NCBI RefSeq assembly: GCF_003383615.1
Contig: NZ_QNUL01000010.1
Coordinates: 62,001-126,000, forward strand
Length of the DNA stretch: 64,000 nucleotides
Reading direction: 5' to 3'
Origin: Dyadobacter luteus
GTDB taxonomy: Bacteria > Bacteroidota > Bacteroidia > Cytophagales > Spirosomataceae
In this document: positions 35,160-42,845 of the stretch, in pieces
How positions within the stretch are numbered: position 1 is the stretch's first letter
Layout of the letters: every line of letters begins with the position of its first letter
The notes under the pieces: generated by a model
What the model saw: the letters and a program-made list of their open reading frames with translations, nothing else
Databases searched by the model: none
Told to the model about the DNA's origin: nothing
Position numbers and translations under genes: made by a program

Positions 35160-35805
35160 AGTAAAACGGAATCACTTCATAAAATGGTGCAGCCTGTTTG
35201 TAACAGGTTTGCTTTTACAGGGATGTACACCCAGTGAATCTACATTAGAATTTGAACAGACCCTGTTTAATCAAATCTTTTATGAAATCGTAAATGCATC
35301 CTACAAGGATAAGACATATACATCTCACTGTAGAACCAGTGAAATAATTACAGAAAAAGGACCCATAATCGTGTATGATGATCCGGAGTGTAAAGAGAAA
35401 TTTGAAGCTTTACAAAAAGATACACTCCACATGGTTCTGGCCATCGCCGACTCTGTTCATATGATTTACAAGGATGATATCCAATTTATTCCTAAAAACT
35501 TTAAGCCATCAAGTTCAGAAAAATTTAAAATTGACCTTAGCAAACATCAATATGAAAAATTCGATTTCAAATACCTTTCTGAATTAAAGCCTAATGATGA
35601 ATACCGTAATTGGGAAGCCAGGTATCCAAAATTCATCGGTGAGCTATCATTTTCCAAGATCTATTTTGACGAGAAAAAGCAAAAAGCAATCATGACAATC
35701 GAATACAGTTGCGGGTCCAAGTGCGGGCTAGGCTATTTTGCTTATCTAGAAAAAGTGAATAAAAAATGGATTGTGACTAAGGTGGAAAATACATGGACAG
35801 CGTGA
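35140..35805 (+). CDS. Lipoprotein of unknown function
   Basis: A 221-residue protein I do not recognise. The N-terminus (basic residues then WCSLFVTGLLLQGC) is a lipoprotein signal with lipobox LQGC, so it should be attached to a membrane. The mature part is acidic and mixed alpha/beta, with paired cysteines (YSCGSKCGLGYFAYLEKVN) near the C-terminus that may form a disulfide or bind metal. YLEKVNKKWIVTKVENTW resembles the last strand pair of NTF2-like domains. It overlaps the preceding secreted NTF2-like gene by 20 bases. Confidence 0.6.
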   Translation: MTRNSIKVKRNHFIKWCSLFVTGLLLQGCTPSESTLEFEQTLFNQIFYEIVNASYKDKTYTSHCRTSEIITEKGPIIVYDDPECKEKFEALQKDTLHMVLAIADSVHMIYKDDIQFIPKNFKPSSSEKFKIDLSKHQYEKFDFKYLSELKPNDEYRNWEARYPKFIGELSFSKIYFDEKKQKAIMTIEYSCGSKCGLGYFAYLEKVNKKWIVTKVENTWTA

Positions 35806-35976
35806 CAGAGATAGCTACTTACCGCATCTCAGGTAAGAGAATGGAGACGGATTATTTTTTCAAGACTGAAGTTATGAACCCATGTCCTTTTTTGTCCAGG
35901 TGGAAATAGATTCATCGACAACATCTTATAAAATCAGAATTAATCCTATTCTTTCATTCTCAAGAAAAACCAGCCT

Positions 35977-36477
35977 ATGCCACATATTCGTCATTCCCTG
36001 ATCATCAGCGCGCCCATAGAAAAAGTATATGAGGCCATCACTACAAGCGAAGGTCTTTCGCGGTGGTGGACGCCGGATACGGACGCGCTGCCTCAGGTTG
36101 GGAGTCATGCCAGATTTCACTTTGGTACTGAATACTATAAGGAGATGCTGATTACCGAGCTGATTCCCTTAGAATGGGTTGCCTGGCGCTGCACAAAAGG
36201 AGCCACAGAATGGATCGATACCAGCATTACATTTAGGCTCGAACATGGAGACAGACAAGCTTTCCTTCAATTACATCCTGAAATCAGTGGACAAATACAG
36301 CAACAAGGAAATGGCGAAAACCTGACGCTACTCTCTTTTGCGCACGACAACTGGCAGGAATACACTCCGATGTTTGCTGAGTGTAGTTATACGTGGGGAC
36401 GATTTATGCGAAGTTTGAAGCTGCTATGTGAAACGGGCTACGGGCTACCGTGGCCGAAGCAGCACGAGGTACATTAA
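35977..36477 (+). CDS. SRPBCC (AHSA1/START-like) domain protein
   Basis: A 166-residue single-domain protein of the SRPBCC superfamily, which builds a hydrophobic ligand pocket. The family pattern is visible: IRHSLIISAPIEKVYEAITTSEGLSRWWTPDT at the N-terminus, a beta-sheet with ITELIPLEWVAWRC, and the long C-terminal helix around YTWGRFMRSLKLLCETG. AHSA1-like proteins in bacteria often accompany stress or regulatory genes, but nothing nearby fixes the role. It appears to be transcribed alone. Confidence 0.78.
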   Translation: MPHIRHSLIISAPIEKVYEAITTSEGLSRWWTPDTDALPQVGSHARFHFGTEYYKEMLITELIPLEWVAWRCTKGATEWIDTSITFRLEHGDRQAFLQLHPEISGQIQQQGNGENLTLLSFAHDNWQEYTPMFAECSYTWGRFMRSLKLLCETGYGLPWPKQHEVH

Positions 36478-36578
36478 AAGTCTTATTGAAATGAATAACA
36501 TCTGCTCTTCAAAACAGACTTTTGATAAACTTATGTAATTTTACCTGAAACGATCCGTCACAGCTTAATGCACATACC

Positions 36579-37196
36579 TTGACAAAATCTTTAGACAAAC
36601 TTCAGAGTTTACTACCCCTCGGCTATCTGTATCTCATCATCCTGGGAATTATCAAGGAAAGTCTTCATTACTATCAACTGGATATTAATATTCTTAAGTA
36701 TTCGTCACTCATGGATGTACTGATCAGCCCGATTGCTGATTTGACTTCCCGACCTGTTATTCTTGTGGCTGTACTCATTCTTGTTGCGCTCTCCCTGCTT
36801 TTTCAATTTTTACTCAGCAAAAATAGTCACAGCAAGTGGGTACAAAAGCTTGTCGGACAGAAGCCCTCTGACCAGGCTCTGACAAAAGAAGAAATCAAAA
36901 ACCTTATTTCACAGACATTTTTCGGCTTCTTCATCGCCGGACTTTCTTCATTTTTTTTCAGTCAGGGAATTAGCGACGGAATGGATCTGGTTAAGAAGAT
37001 TCAGAATAACGAACTGACTTATGACCACAGAATTAGTTTTGACTCTGACAAATCCGAAGAAGTTCATTTGTTCGACAACAACAGCTCTTATTATTTTTAT
37101 CTGTCCAAGGGAAGTAAAAACATTAAAATAGCGCCGGTTGGAAGTATTAAAAGTGTCGAACTGATCAACAATCACAAGGTGAATAACAGTAAGTGA
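36579..37196 (+). CDS. Two- or three-helix membrane protein of unknown function
   Basis: A 205-residue protein without a family I can name. Hydrophobic segments lie at LPLGYLYLIILGII, VILVAVLILVALSLLFQFLL and FFGFFIAGLSSFFFSQG; a C-terminal soluble tail of about 75 residues (VHLFDNNSSYYFYLSKGSKNIKIAPVGSIKSVELI) looks beta-rich. The start codon appears to be TTG at 36579. The only ATG just upstream is out of frame, and the next in-frame ATG would remove the first helix. The unusual start lowers confidence in the exact N-terminus. Confidence 0.55.
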   Translation: MTKSLDKLQSLLPLGYLYLIILGIIKESLHYYQLDINILKYSSLMDVLISPIADLTSRPVILVAVLILVALSLLFQFLLSKNSHSKWVQKLVGQKPSDQALTKEEIKNLISQTFFGFFIAGLSSFFFSQGISDGMDLVKKIQNNELTYDHRISFDSDKSEEVHLFDNNSSYYFYLSKGSKNIKIAPVGSIKSVELINNHKVNNSK

Positions 37197-37339
37197 TTAT
37201 TCTGTTTGTATAAAGATTTCGGCGCTTTACCTCTTCAGTTCTGAAGTTGCAAACCGCCGATACGATTATTGATGAATAACCGGGAATAAATCTACGTATA
37301 GCCTACATAGCGGCCAAAGCTTCAATTTTTTACGTTATG

Positions 37340-39871
37340 CTATTTTGAGCCGTTGTTTTCCCCACCACCCATTACGTCGGTGTTATTAACAGATTTGGTT
37401 TTCTTCTTCGGTGCATCAAAACTCATTTTACCAATAGAGTAGTTGAAAGTAATCTTAAAGTTCCTGTTATACAGCTGGGTAGCACTTGTCTGATTAAACT
37501 GAGCCGAGCTAAGATCGGACGTAAAACGCACACCTTTGGTCATGAAGTTCTCTGCTGCAAATCCGATACTTCCCTTTTTGTTGGCAAAATCCTTCTTGAA
37601 GCCCAGAGAGTACATATAAAATCCTGTACGTGTTCCCTGTAATTGTACTTCTTTCCCACGGTAAAAACCGAATGCCTGCAATCCCCAACCCTGTCTCAGC
37701 TGAATTTGTGACATCAGACGTCCGCCGTAGTTAAATCCTGAATTATTGACCGCCTCAGAAAGTCCCTCTGCATTGGTAGTTTGTCCTTCCATATAAGAAT
37801 GCAACAGATCCAGGCTTCCGTTTAAGGTCCATTTCGGAGTAAGATATACGTTTGCGAAAACGTTCATCCCGTATGCCCGTTGTTTTCCTATATTTTCGAA
37901 AGTTGTTACGACAGCACCTTGCAATGTATCTACTGCGGTCCGGACCTGTGTAATAGAATTGTTGGTCTGGCGCGCAAAAGCTGAAACGTTCAGATAAGTC
38001 TTTTTGATATTGGTGCTCAGTCCCAGTTCAAAATTATCAGTCAGTTCAGGGCTAAGTGCCGGATTACCAGTGCTGATACTTTGCGGATTAGCCAGGTTAA
38101 CGTTCGGATTCAACTGCTGAATTCCGGGACGTTGTATCCTTCTGTTGTAAGCCGCCTTCAAAGTAGTACTTCCTGACAATGCCTTCGACACGTTGATGCT
38201 TGGAACCAGATTACCGTAATTGGGTATCGATACTTCTCCTTTTTCACCCAAATCAGCCGTAATTCCTGTGAACTCGTAACGGGTACCAATTTTGAATGTA
38301 TATTTTTTCGCTGTTGACAACGTATAGGAAACATATCCTGCACCTACATTCTGGTTGTATTTTAAAGACCCTGCAGGATTGGTCGGATCCAAAAGGTAAC
38401 TGCCTGATGCTCCTGCTACCAGATATTTATAGTCACTATTCACCGTTCTGAAAATTCCTTTTGCACCGAATTCAAGTGACTGATTTTTGTTGATCGGTGT
38501 TGTATAATCCGTCTGAAGTGTGAATTCTGAGTTGAAGTTCTTATTCTCATTTTTCAGTCCCCCCGTTACGCTACCCGACTCGCCGATATAATCCGTATCA
38601 AAATTATTGGTAAGCCCGGTTCTGCTATATAGTGTCGAAATACTCCACTCCTTCCCTGGTTTGTACGTTTTGATATAATCCACATTGACATCCACTGTAC
38701 CGGAAAGATCTTTACGATCTACCTTCCGTAGGGAGCTCGAATTCAGAACATCATTTTCAAACTGATTGATTGTCAGATCCTGTTTCTGGATAAAATTCCG
38801 CGTTCCATATCGCACACCTGCCGATAAAGCCTGATTTTTACCCAAATCATAATCCCAACCTAACGAATATTGCCCGAACAAACCTCTGTCTTTAGCAGTT
38901 GAGCTCTGATTAGTCAGGAAGGAATCAGCGCCCGAAAACGTAGTCTGGTTGAGTGTTGATTCTGCTTTGTTATAGAATGCGCGACCAAAACCTCCCAATG
39001 TGAAGCCCATTTTTCCTTTTCTATAGCTCCCATTTAAACCCAGATTGGTACCGCGGTTACCTACACCCGAGTCAATATTCAATGTTAACCCTTGCAAATT
39101 ATTCTTCTTGGTAATGATATTAATGATCCCTCCGGAACCTTCCGCATCGTATTTGGCAGAAGGAGAAGTAATCACCTCTACGGATTTGATCATGTCCGCG
39201 GGAATCTGTTTCAAAGCGTCGGCTACATTGCTGGCAATGATGGTAGAAGGTTTGTTATTCACCAAAACCCGGATATTAGAACTTCCTCTCAGCGACACGT
39301 TACCATCCAGATCGACCGAAAGCATAGGTACTTTACGCAATAAATCAGCCGCGTCTCCACCTTTTGAAGTAATGTCTTTTTCAGCATTGTATACGAGCCT
39401 GTCCACCTTTTCTTCGATCATAGATTTCTCTCCGGTGATCGTCACCTCAGCCAGATCCTGGACACTCGATGCCAAAGTGATGGAACCTAACTCTACATCC
39501 TTCCCTTTCTCCACTTTGATATTGTTAATTGCCTTGTCCTTGTAACCGATAAATGAAATCAACAGTCTGTAATTTCCCGGCGCAATTTTCGACATTGAAA
39601 ATTTCCCTGATTCATCTGCAGTAGTTCCATCCACCGGCTTATTATCACTTACACTGAAAAGTGCAATACTGGCAAACTCAATTCCTTTATTACCCACTGA
39701 ATCCGCTACAACCCCACTTATTTTAGAGTTTCCTTTGACAGCAGCATCGGTCGCAGGTACATTAGCTCCACTCCCCTGAACCGGCACCTGTGCAAAGGTT
39801 TGAGGAGTGTGGTATAAAAACAGGCCTGCAAAAACGGCAGTACTGAACAAAGCTTTTATTGATTTTCTCAT
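37340..39871 (-). CDS. TonB-dependent receptor-like outer-membrane beta-barrel protein
   Basis: An 843-residue outer-membrane protein. A signal peptide (MRKSIKALFSTAVFAGLFLY) is followed by a carboxypeptidase-regulatory-like domain (ISGVVADSVGNKGIEFASIALF and onward), a plug domain (VDRLVYNAEKDITSKGGDAADLLRKVPMLSVDLDGNVSLRG and VEVITSPSAKYDAEGSGGIINIITKK) and a C-terminal beta-barrel. The SusC-specific extensions and a SusD partner are absent, so it belongs to the general outer-membrane beta-barrel receptor group often linked to peptide or metal uptake. I chose the ATG at 39871; a TTG at 39919 would add residues before the signal. It is transcribed alone, divergent from the Crp/Fnr regulator. 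Confidence 0.88.
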   Translation of the reverse strand: MRKSIKALFSTAVFAGLFLYHTPQTFAQVPVQGSGANVPATDAAVKGNSKISGVVADSVGNKGIEFASIALFSVSDNKPVDGTTADESGKFSMSKIAPGNYRLLISFIGYKDKAINNIKVEKGKDVELGSITLASSVQDLAEVTITGEKSMIEEKVDRLVYNAEKDITSKGGDAADLLRKVPMLSVDLDGNVSLRGSSNIRVLVNNKPSTIIASNVADALKQIPADMIKSVEVITSPSAKYDAEGSGGIINIITKKNNLQGLTLNIDSGVGNRGTNLGLNGSYRKGKMGFTLGGFGRAFYNKAESTLNQTTFSGADSFLTNQSSTAKDRGLFGQYSLGWDYDLGKNQALSAGVRYGTRNFIQKQDLTINQFENDVLNSSSLRKVDRKDLSGTVDVNVDYIKTYKPGKEWSISTLYSRTGLTNNFDTDYIGESGSVTGGLKNENKNFNSEFTLQTDYTTPINKNQSLEFGAKGIFRTVNSDYKYLVAGASGSYLLDPTNPAGSLKYNQNVGAGYVSYTLSTAKKYTFKIGTRYEFTGITADLGEKGEVSIPNYGNLVPSINVSKALSGSTTLKAAYNRRIQRPGIQQLNPNVNLANPQSISTGNPALSPELTDNFELGLSTNIKKTYLNVSAFARQTNNSITQVRTAVDTLQGAVVTTFENIGKQRAYGMNVFANVYLTPKWTLNGSLDLLHSYMEGQTTNAEGLSEAVNNSGFNYGGRLMSQIQLRQGWGLQAFGFYRGKEVQLQGTRTGFYMYSLGFKKDFANKKGSIGFAAENFMTKGVRFTSDLSSAQFNQTSATQLYNRNFKITFNYSIGKMSFDAPKKKTKSVNNTDVMGGGENNGSK

Positions 39872-40131
39872 GGATCTGATAGTTTTACGGTCGGGTATCA
39901 AAATGTTTGTTTGCTTCAAAAGTGCAATTCCCGATACAAAGGAATATTACTGTATCGGATTTCATTTTTTTAATAGACGAGTTGGATGTATTTGTCGGCG
40001 AACTGCCCGTTTTGTTCGCGGAAAAGCCGGTGGAAGTATAAACGTTGAGATTCAAACTTCGGCAAGAGCTTCAAATATTTGTCGGATATTTATAAACACT
40101 TTAACACTGTAAAACAGAGTAACCAACTACG

Positions 40132-40701
40132 ATGGAGTCCAGCCTGATAACCGCACTTAGAAATGAAATTCCGGACCTGAATGCAATTGAATTGAATGAC
40201 TTTGCTGCTTTATGGACAGTTCAGAAAACTATAAGCCGAAATGACCTGCTTTATCCGAGAGGTAAGGCAGAAACAAACATTTACTTCATTGAAAGCGGCT
40301 CTTTCAGAATTTGCTATGAAGTGGACGAGCTGGAAATGATTGTAGGTTTTGGTTATCCCAATACTTTTATTCTGGATTTACCGTCATTTCATACCTCCCG
40401 GCCTTCTGAATTCTACATTCAGGCAATCAAGTCAGCTAAAGTCTGGGGTATCGAAAAAACAAGCTTTTATGGTTTCCTGGACAACAACCTGACATTTGCG
40501 AAATACTGGCGGCACCGAACAGAACTGATTATGCTGGATCTGGTGGAAAGAGAAATTGATATCCTAACCAGTTCTCCCCAAACACGTTATGAAAGACTGA
40601 TGCGGCGGCATCCCGGGATTTTTCAACAGATTCCGCATAAGTACATTGCTTCCTATTTACGAATGACTCCCGAGACATTGAGCAGACTGAAAAAGTCTTG
40701 A
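40132..40701 (+). CDS. Crp/Fnr-family transcriptional regulator
   Basis: A 189-residue regulator with an N-terminal cyclic-nucleotide-binding-like sensor domain (FIESGSFRICYEVDELEMIVGFGYPNTFILDLPSF) and a C-terminal winged helix (TSSPQTRYERLMRRHPGIFQQIPHKYIASYLRM). The recognition helix TPETLSRL carries E181-x-x-S184-R185, the same E--SR residues FNR uses to read TTGAT-N4-ATCAA. No N-terminal cysteine cluster for an Fe-S centre is present, so it is not an oxygen-sensing FNR. Like many Bacteroidota members, it ends just after the recognition helix. A perfect FNR-type box overlaps its stop and faces the next gene. Confidence 0.87.
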   Translation: MESSLITALRNEIPDLNAIELNDFAALWTVQKTISRNDLLYPRGKAETNIYFIESGSFRICYEVDELEMIVGFGYPNTFILDLPSFHTSRPSEFYIQAIKSAKVWGIEKTSFYGFLDNNLTFAKYWRHRTELIMLDLVEREIDILTSSPQTRYERLMRRHPGIFQQIPHKYIASYLRMTPETLSRLKKS

Positions 40702-40711
40702 TATCAATCAA
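40698..40711 (+). promoter_or_regulatory. Perfect FNR/Crp-type operator (TTGAT-N4-ATCAA)
   Basis: The sequence TTGATATCAATCAA is an exact TTGAT-N4-ATCAA dyad, extended to TCTTGAT/ATCAAGA at 40696-40713. Its centre is about 40704.5. The downstream TAATTTTG element at 40734-40741 would put the transcription start near 40748, so the dyad centre is about 43 bases upstream, close to the -41.5 activator position of FNR/CRP. It probably lets the adjacent regulator control the DUF4345 gene. Confidence 0.7.
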
Positions 40712-40733
40712 GATTCACGCTTCGGAGGAAAGA

Positions 40734-40741
40734 TAATTTTG
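40734..40741 (+). promoter_or_regulatory. Candidate -7 element (TAATTTTG) for DUF4345 gene
   Basis: An exact TAnnTTTG match 24 bases before the DUF4345 ATG, correctly placed downstream of the FNR-type dyad. Confidence 0.5.
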
Positions 40742-40764
40742 CAAAAATTCTAACAGACTTCCTG

Positions 40765-41163
40765 ATGCGTAAAGTTGAAATTTTCACAAAAGTATTTTTA
40801 GTTATCGTCGGATTAGCCTTCCTGAATGTAGCTGTGCAGGCGATTGCCAATCCACAAACCGTGATGGACTTTGTTGGTATTCATCTCGATAATCTCAGTG
40901 CCAGAAGCTCAACAAGAGCCTATTATGGTGGCGTGAATCTCACCTTTGGGCTCTTTCTGATATTTGGTGCTTTTAAGATGCAAAAGGAAGCCCTGATGCT
41001 TGCCGGCCTGTACGGTGCCGGTTTTGTATCAGGTCGCCTGTATGGCATCATCACAGAAGGGGTACCGAACTCCTTTGTGTTGACATGGCTGGCAATAGAA
41101 GCAGTTCTTACCTTGGTAACACTTCTTCTTTTACAATCAAGAAGAAAGGCAACACATTTCTAA
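40765..41163 (+). CDS. DUF4345 family small membrane protein
   Basis: A 132-residue protein with four predicted membrane helices (VFLVIVGLAFLNVAVQAIA, GVNLTFGLFLIFGAF, ALMLAGLYGAGFVSGRLYGI and LTWLAIEAVLTLVTLLLL). The segments FVGIHLDNLSARSSTRAYYGGVN and AGFVSGRLYGIITEG match DUF4345, a family of unknown function. It directly follows the Crp/Fnr regulator gene and has an FNR-type operator at an activating distance, so it is the most likely regulated target. Confidence 0.8.
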   Translation: MRKVEIFTKVFLVIVGLAFLNVAVQAIANPQTVMDFVGIHLDNLSARSSTRAYYGGVNLTFGLFLIFGAFKMQKEALMLAGLYGAGFVSGRLYGIITEGVPNSFVLTWLAIEAVLTLVTLLLLQSRRKATHF

Positions 41164-41255
41164 TCCGACAATTTCCGCTCCGAACCGCAGAACCTTCCGA
41201 AATTTGTCAGATATTTACTTTCTGATAAATTTTAGCTGACCTGACCCAGACTCAA

Positions 41256-42719
41256 ATGATAAAACCATTAGCTTCTCTGCTGCTGCTGACCGGACTAAAT
41301 GCTTTTGCCCAACAACCTCCCAAACCTTATGGTGCATTACCTGCTCCGCGCCAGATCGCATGGCACGAAACAGAGGTTTACGGAATCATGCACTTCACCC
41401 CAACTACTTTCGAAAACAAAGAATGGGGATTCGGTGACGCTGATCCGAAAGTGTTCAATCCTTCCAATTTTAATGCAGAGCAAATCGTACTGGCTGCCAA
41501 AGCGGGCGGACTGAGAGGTATTGTTTTAGTAGCTAAACACCATGATGGATTCGCACTTTGGCCTACCAAAACAACTGAATACAACATCTCAAAAAGTCCT
41601 TTCCGTGACGGAAAAGGGGATCTGGTGAAAGAGGTAGCTGATGCAGCGCGCAAACATGGCTTGAAATTCGGGGTATATTGCTCACCCTGGGACAGAAACA
41701 ACGCCAAATACGGAACAGCTGAATACCTGCAGATCTACCGTGAACAGCTCAAAGAACTTTATACCAATTATGGTGACCTGTTTATGTCATGGCACGATGG
41801 TGCAAATGGCGGAGACGGCTACTACGGAGGAGCGAGAGAAAAACGTTCCATTGATAACACTACCTATTATCAGTGGGATTCTACCTGGACAAACCTGACA
41901 CGTAAATTGCAACCGGGAGCAAGCATTTTCAGTGATATTGGCTGGGATGTGCGCTGGGCTGGAAATGAAGATGGGTCTGTAAACGAAACTTCATGGGCAA
42001 CCTTGACACCGGTTCCTTCGAAGGGGCAAAATGTGGCCGTACCTGGCCAGGCCAATGCGGATGAAAACCCGGGCGGAACACGTAACGGGAAAGCCTGGAT
42101 TCCGGCAGAATGTGACGTTCCCCTACGCAAAGGTTGGTTTTACCACCCGAATGAAAAACCTAAAACGCCGGAAAAACTTTTCGACCTGTACCTGAAAAGT
42201 GTGGGTCGTGGGGCGGCTTTGGATTTAGGTCTTGCGCCGGATACCAGAGGACAATTGCATGACGATGATGTCGCTGCGCTGAAGTCTTTCGGAGACCATA
42301 TCAGTAAAACTTTTGCTGTGAACCTGCTGGCCAAAGCAAGTTCTAAAGCTGTAAATGTGAGAGGGTATAACAGCGTTTACAGTGCCAAAAATATCCTGGA
42401 TGGAAAAAATGAAACCTACTGGGCGACAGATGATGATTTCAAAACGCCGGAAGTGGTGTTTGACTTACCACAGGCTGTTACTTTTGATGTTATCAGCTTG
42501 CAGGAGTTTATCAAACTGGGTCAGCGTATTGAAGGATTTGCCGTGGACGTGTGGGAAGGAAGTGACTGGAAAGAAGTACATCATGGCACGAGTGTAGGAG
42601 CGAAACGACTGGTGAAACTGGAGATTCCGGTTACTGCCAAAAGATTTCGGTTGCGTATCACGAAGTCTCCTGTGAGTGTGGCGATCAGCGAATTCGGTTT
42701 GTATAAGGATTCGGAATAA
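41256..42719 (+). CDS. Alpha-L-fucosidase GH29 with C-terminal F5/8-type C domain
   Basis: A secreted GH29 enzyme of 487 residues, of a different subfamily from the gene at 24413. The signal peptide is MIKPLASLLLLTGLNAFAQ. Barrel markers are WHETEVYGIMHFTPTTFENKEWG, LVAKHHDGFALWPTKTTEYNI, KFGVYCSPWDRNN and the nucleophile region FMSWHDGANGGDG (probable nucleophile D181). Residues about 345-487 form a coagulation factor 5/8 C-type carbohydrate-binding beta-sandwich (YSAKNILDGKNETYWATDDD, ISEFGLYKD). The GH29-B-like layout with this domain is usual for enzymes acting on branched alpha-1,3/1,4-fucose; subfamily needs alignment. A terminator follows. Confidence 0.93.
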   Translation: MIKPLASLLLLTGLNAFAQQPPKPYGALPAPRQIAWHETEVYGIMHFTPTTFENKEWGFGDADPKVFNPSNFNAEQIVLAAKAGGLRGIVLVAKHHDGFALWPTKTTEYNISKSPFRDGKGDLVKEVADAARKHGLKFGVYCSPWDRNNAKYGTAEYLQIYREQLKELYTNYGDLFMSWHDGANGGDGYYGGAREKRSIDNTTYYQWDSTWTNLTRKLQPGASIFSDIGWDVRWAGNEDGSVNETSWATLTPVPSKGQNVAVPGQANADENPGGTRNGKAWIPAECDVPLRKGWFYHPNEKPKTPEKLFDLYLKSVGRGAALDLGLAPDTRGQLHDDDVAALKSFGDHISKTFAVNLLAKASSKAVNVRGYNSVYSAKNILDGKNETYWATDDDFKTPEVVFDLPQAVTFDVISLQEFIKLGQRIEGFAVDVWEGSDWKEVHHGTSVGAKRLVKLEIPVTAKRFRLRITKSPVSVAISEFGLYKDSE

Positions 42720-42797
42720 CATGTGATATGTTTGCCACGGATTACACCGATGGACACGAATGAATACTTAATCAATTTTCTTCTGATACAATAAGAG

Positions 42798-42835
42798 CGA
42801 AAGGCTTTCCCTATGTGGGAAGCCTTTCGATTTTT
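42798..42835 (+). terminator. Rho-independent terminator after fucosidase gene
   Basis: CGAAAGGCTT (from 42798) pairs with AAGCCTTTCG (to 42829), with a few more base pairs inside, followed by TTTTT at 42831-42835. It lies between the convergent fucosidase and esterase-like genes. Confidence 0.8.
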
Positions 42836-42845
42836 AGTTAACCCT

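Noticed and set aside
39045..39545. Plus-strand frame opposite the TonB-dependent receptor
   Set aside because: It is antisense to the plug and regulatory domains of a clear outer-membrane receptor and shows no family signature.
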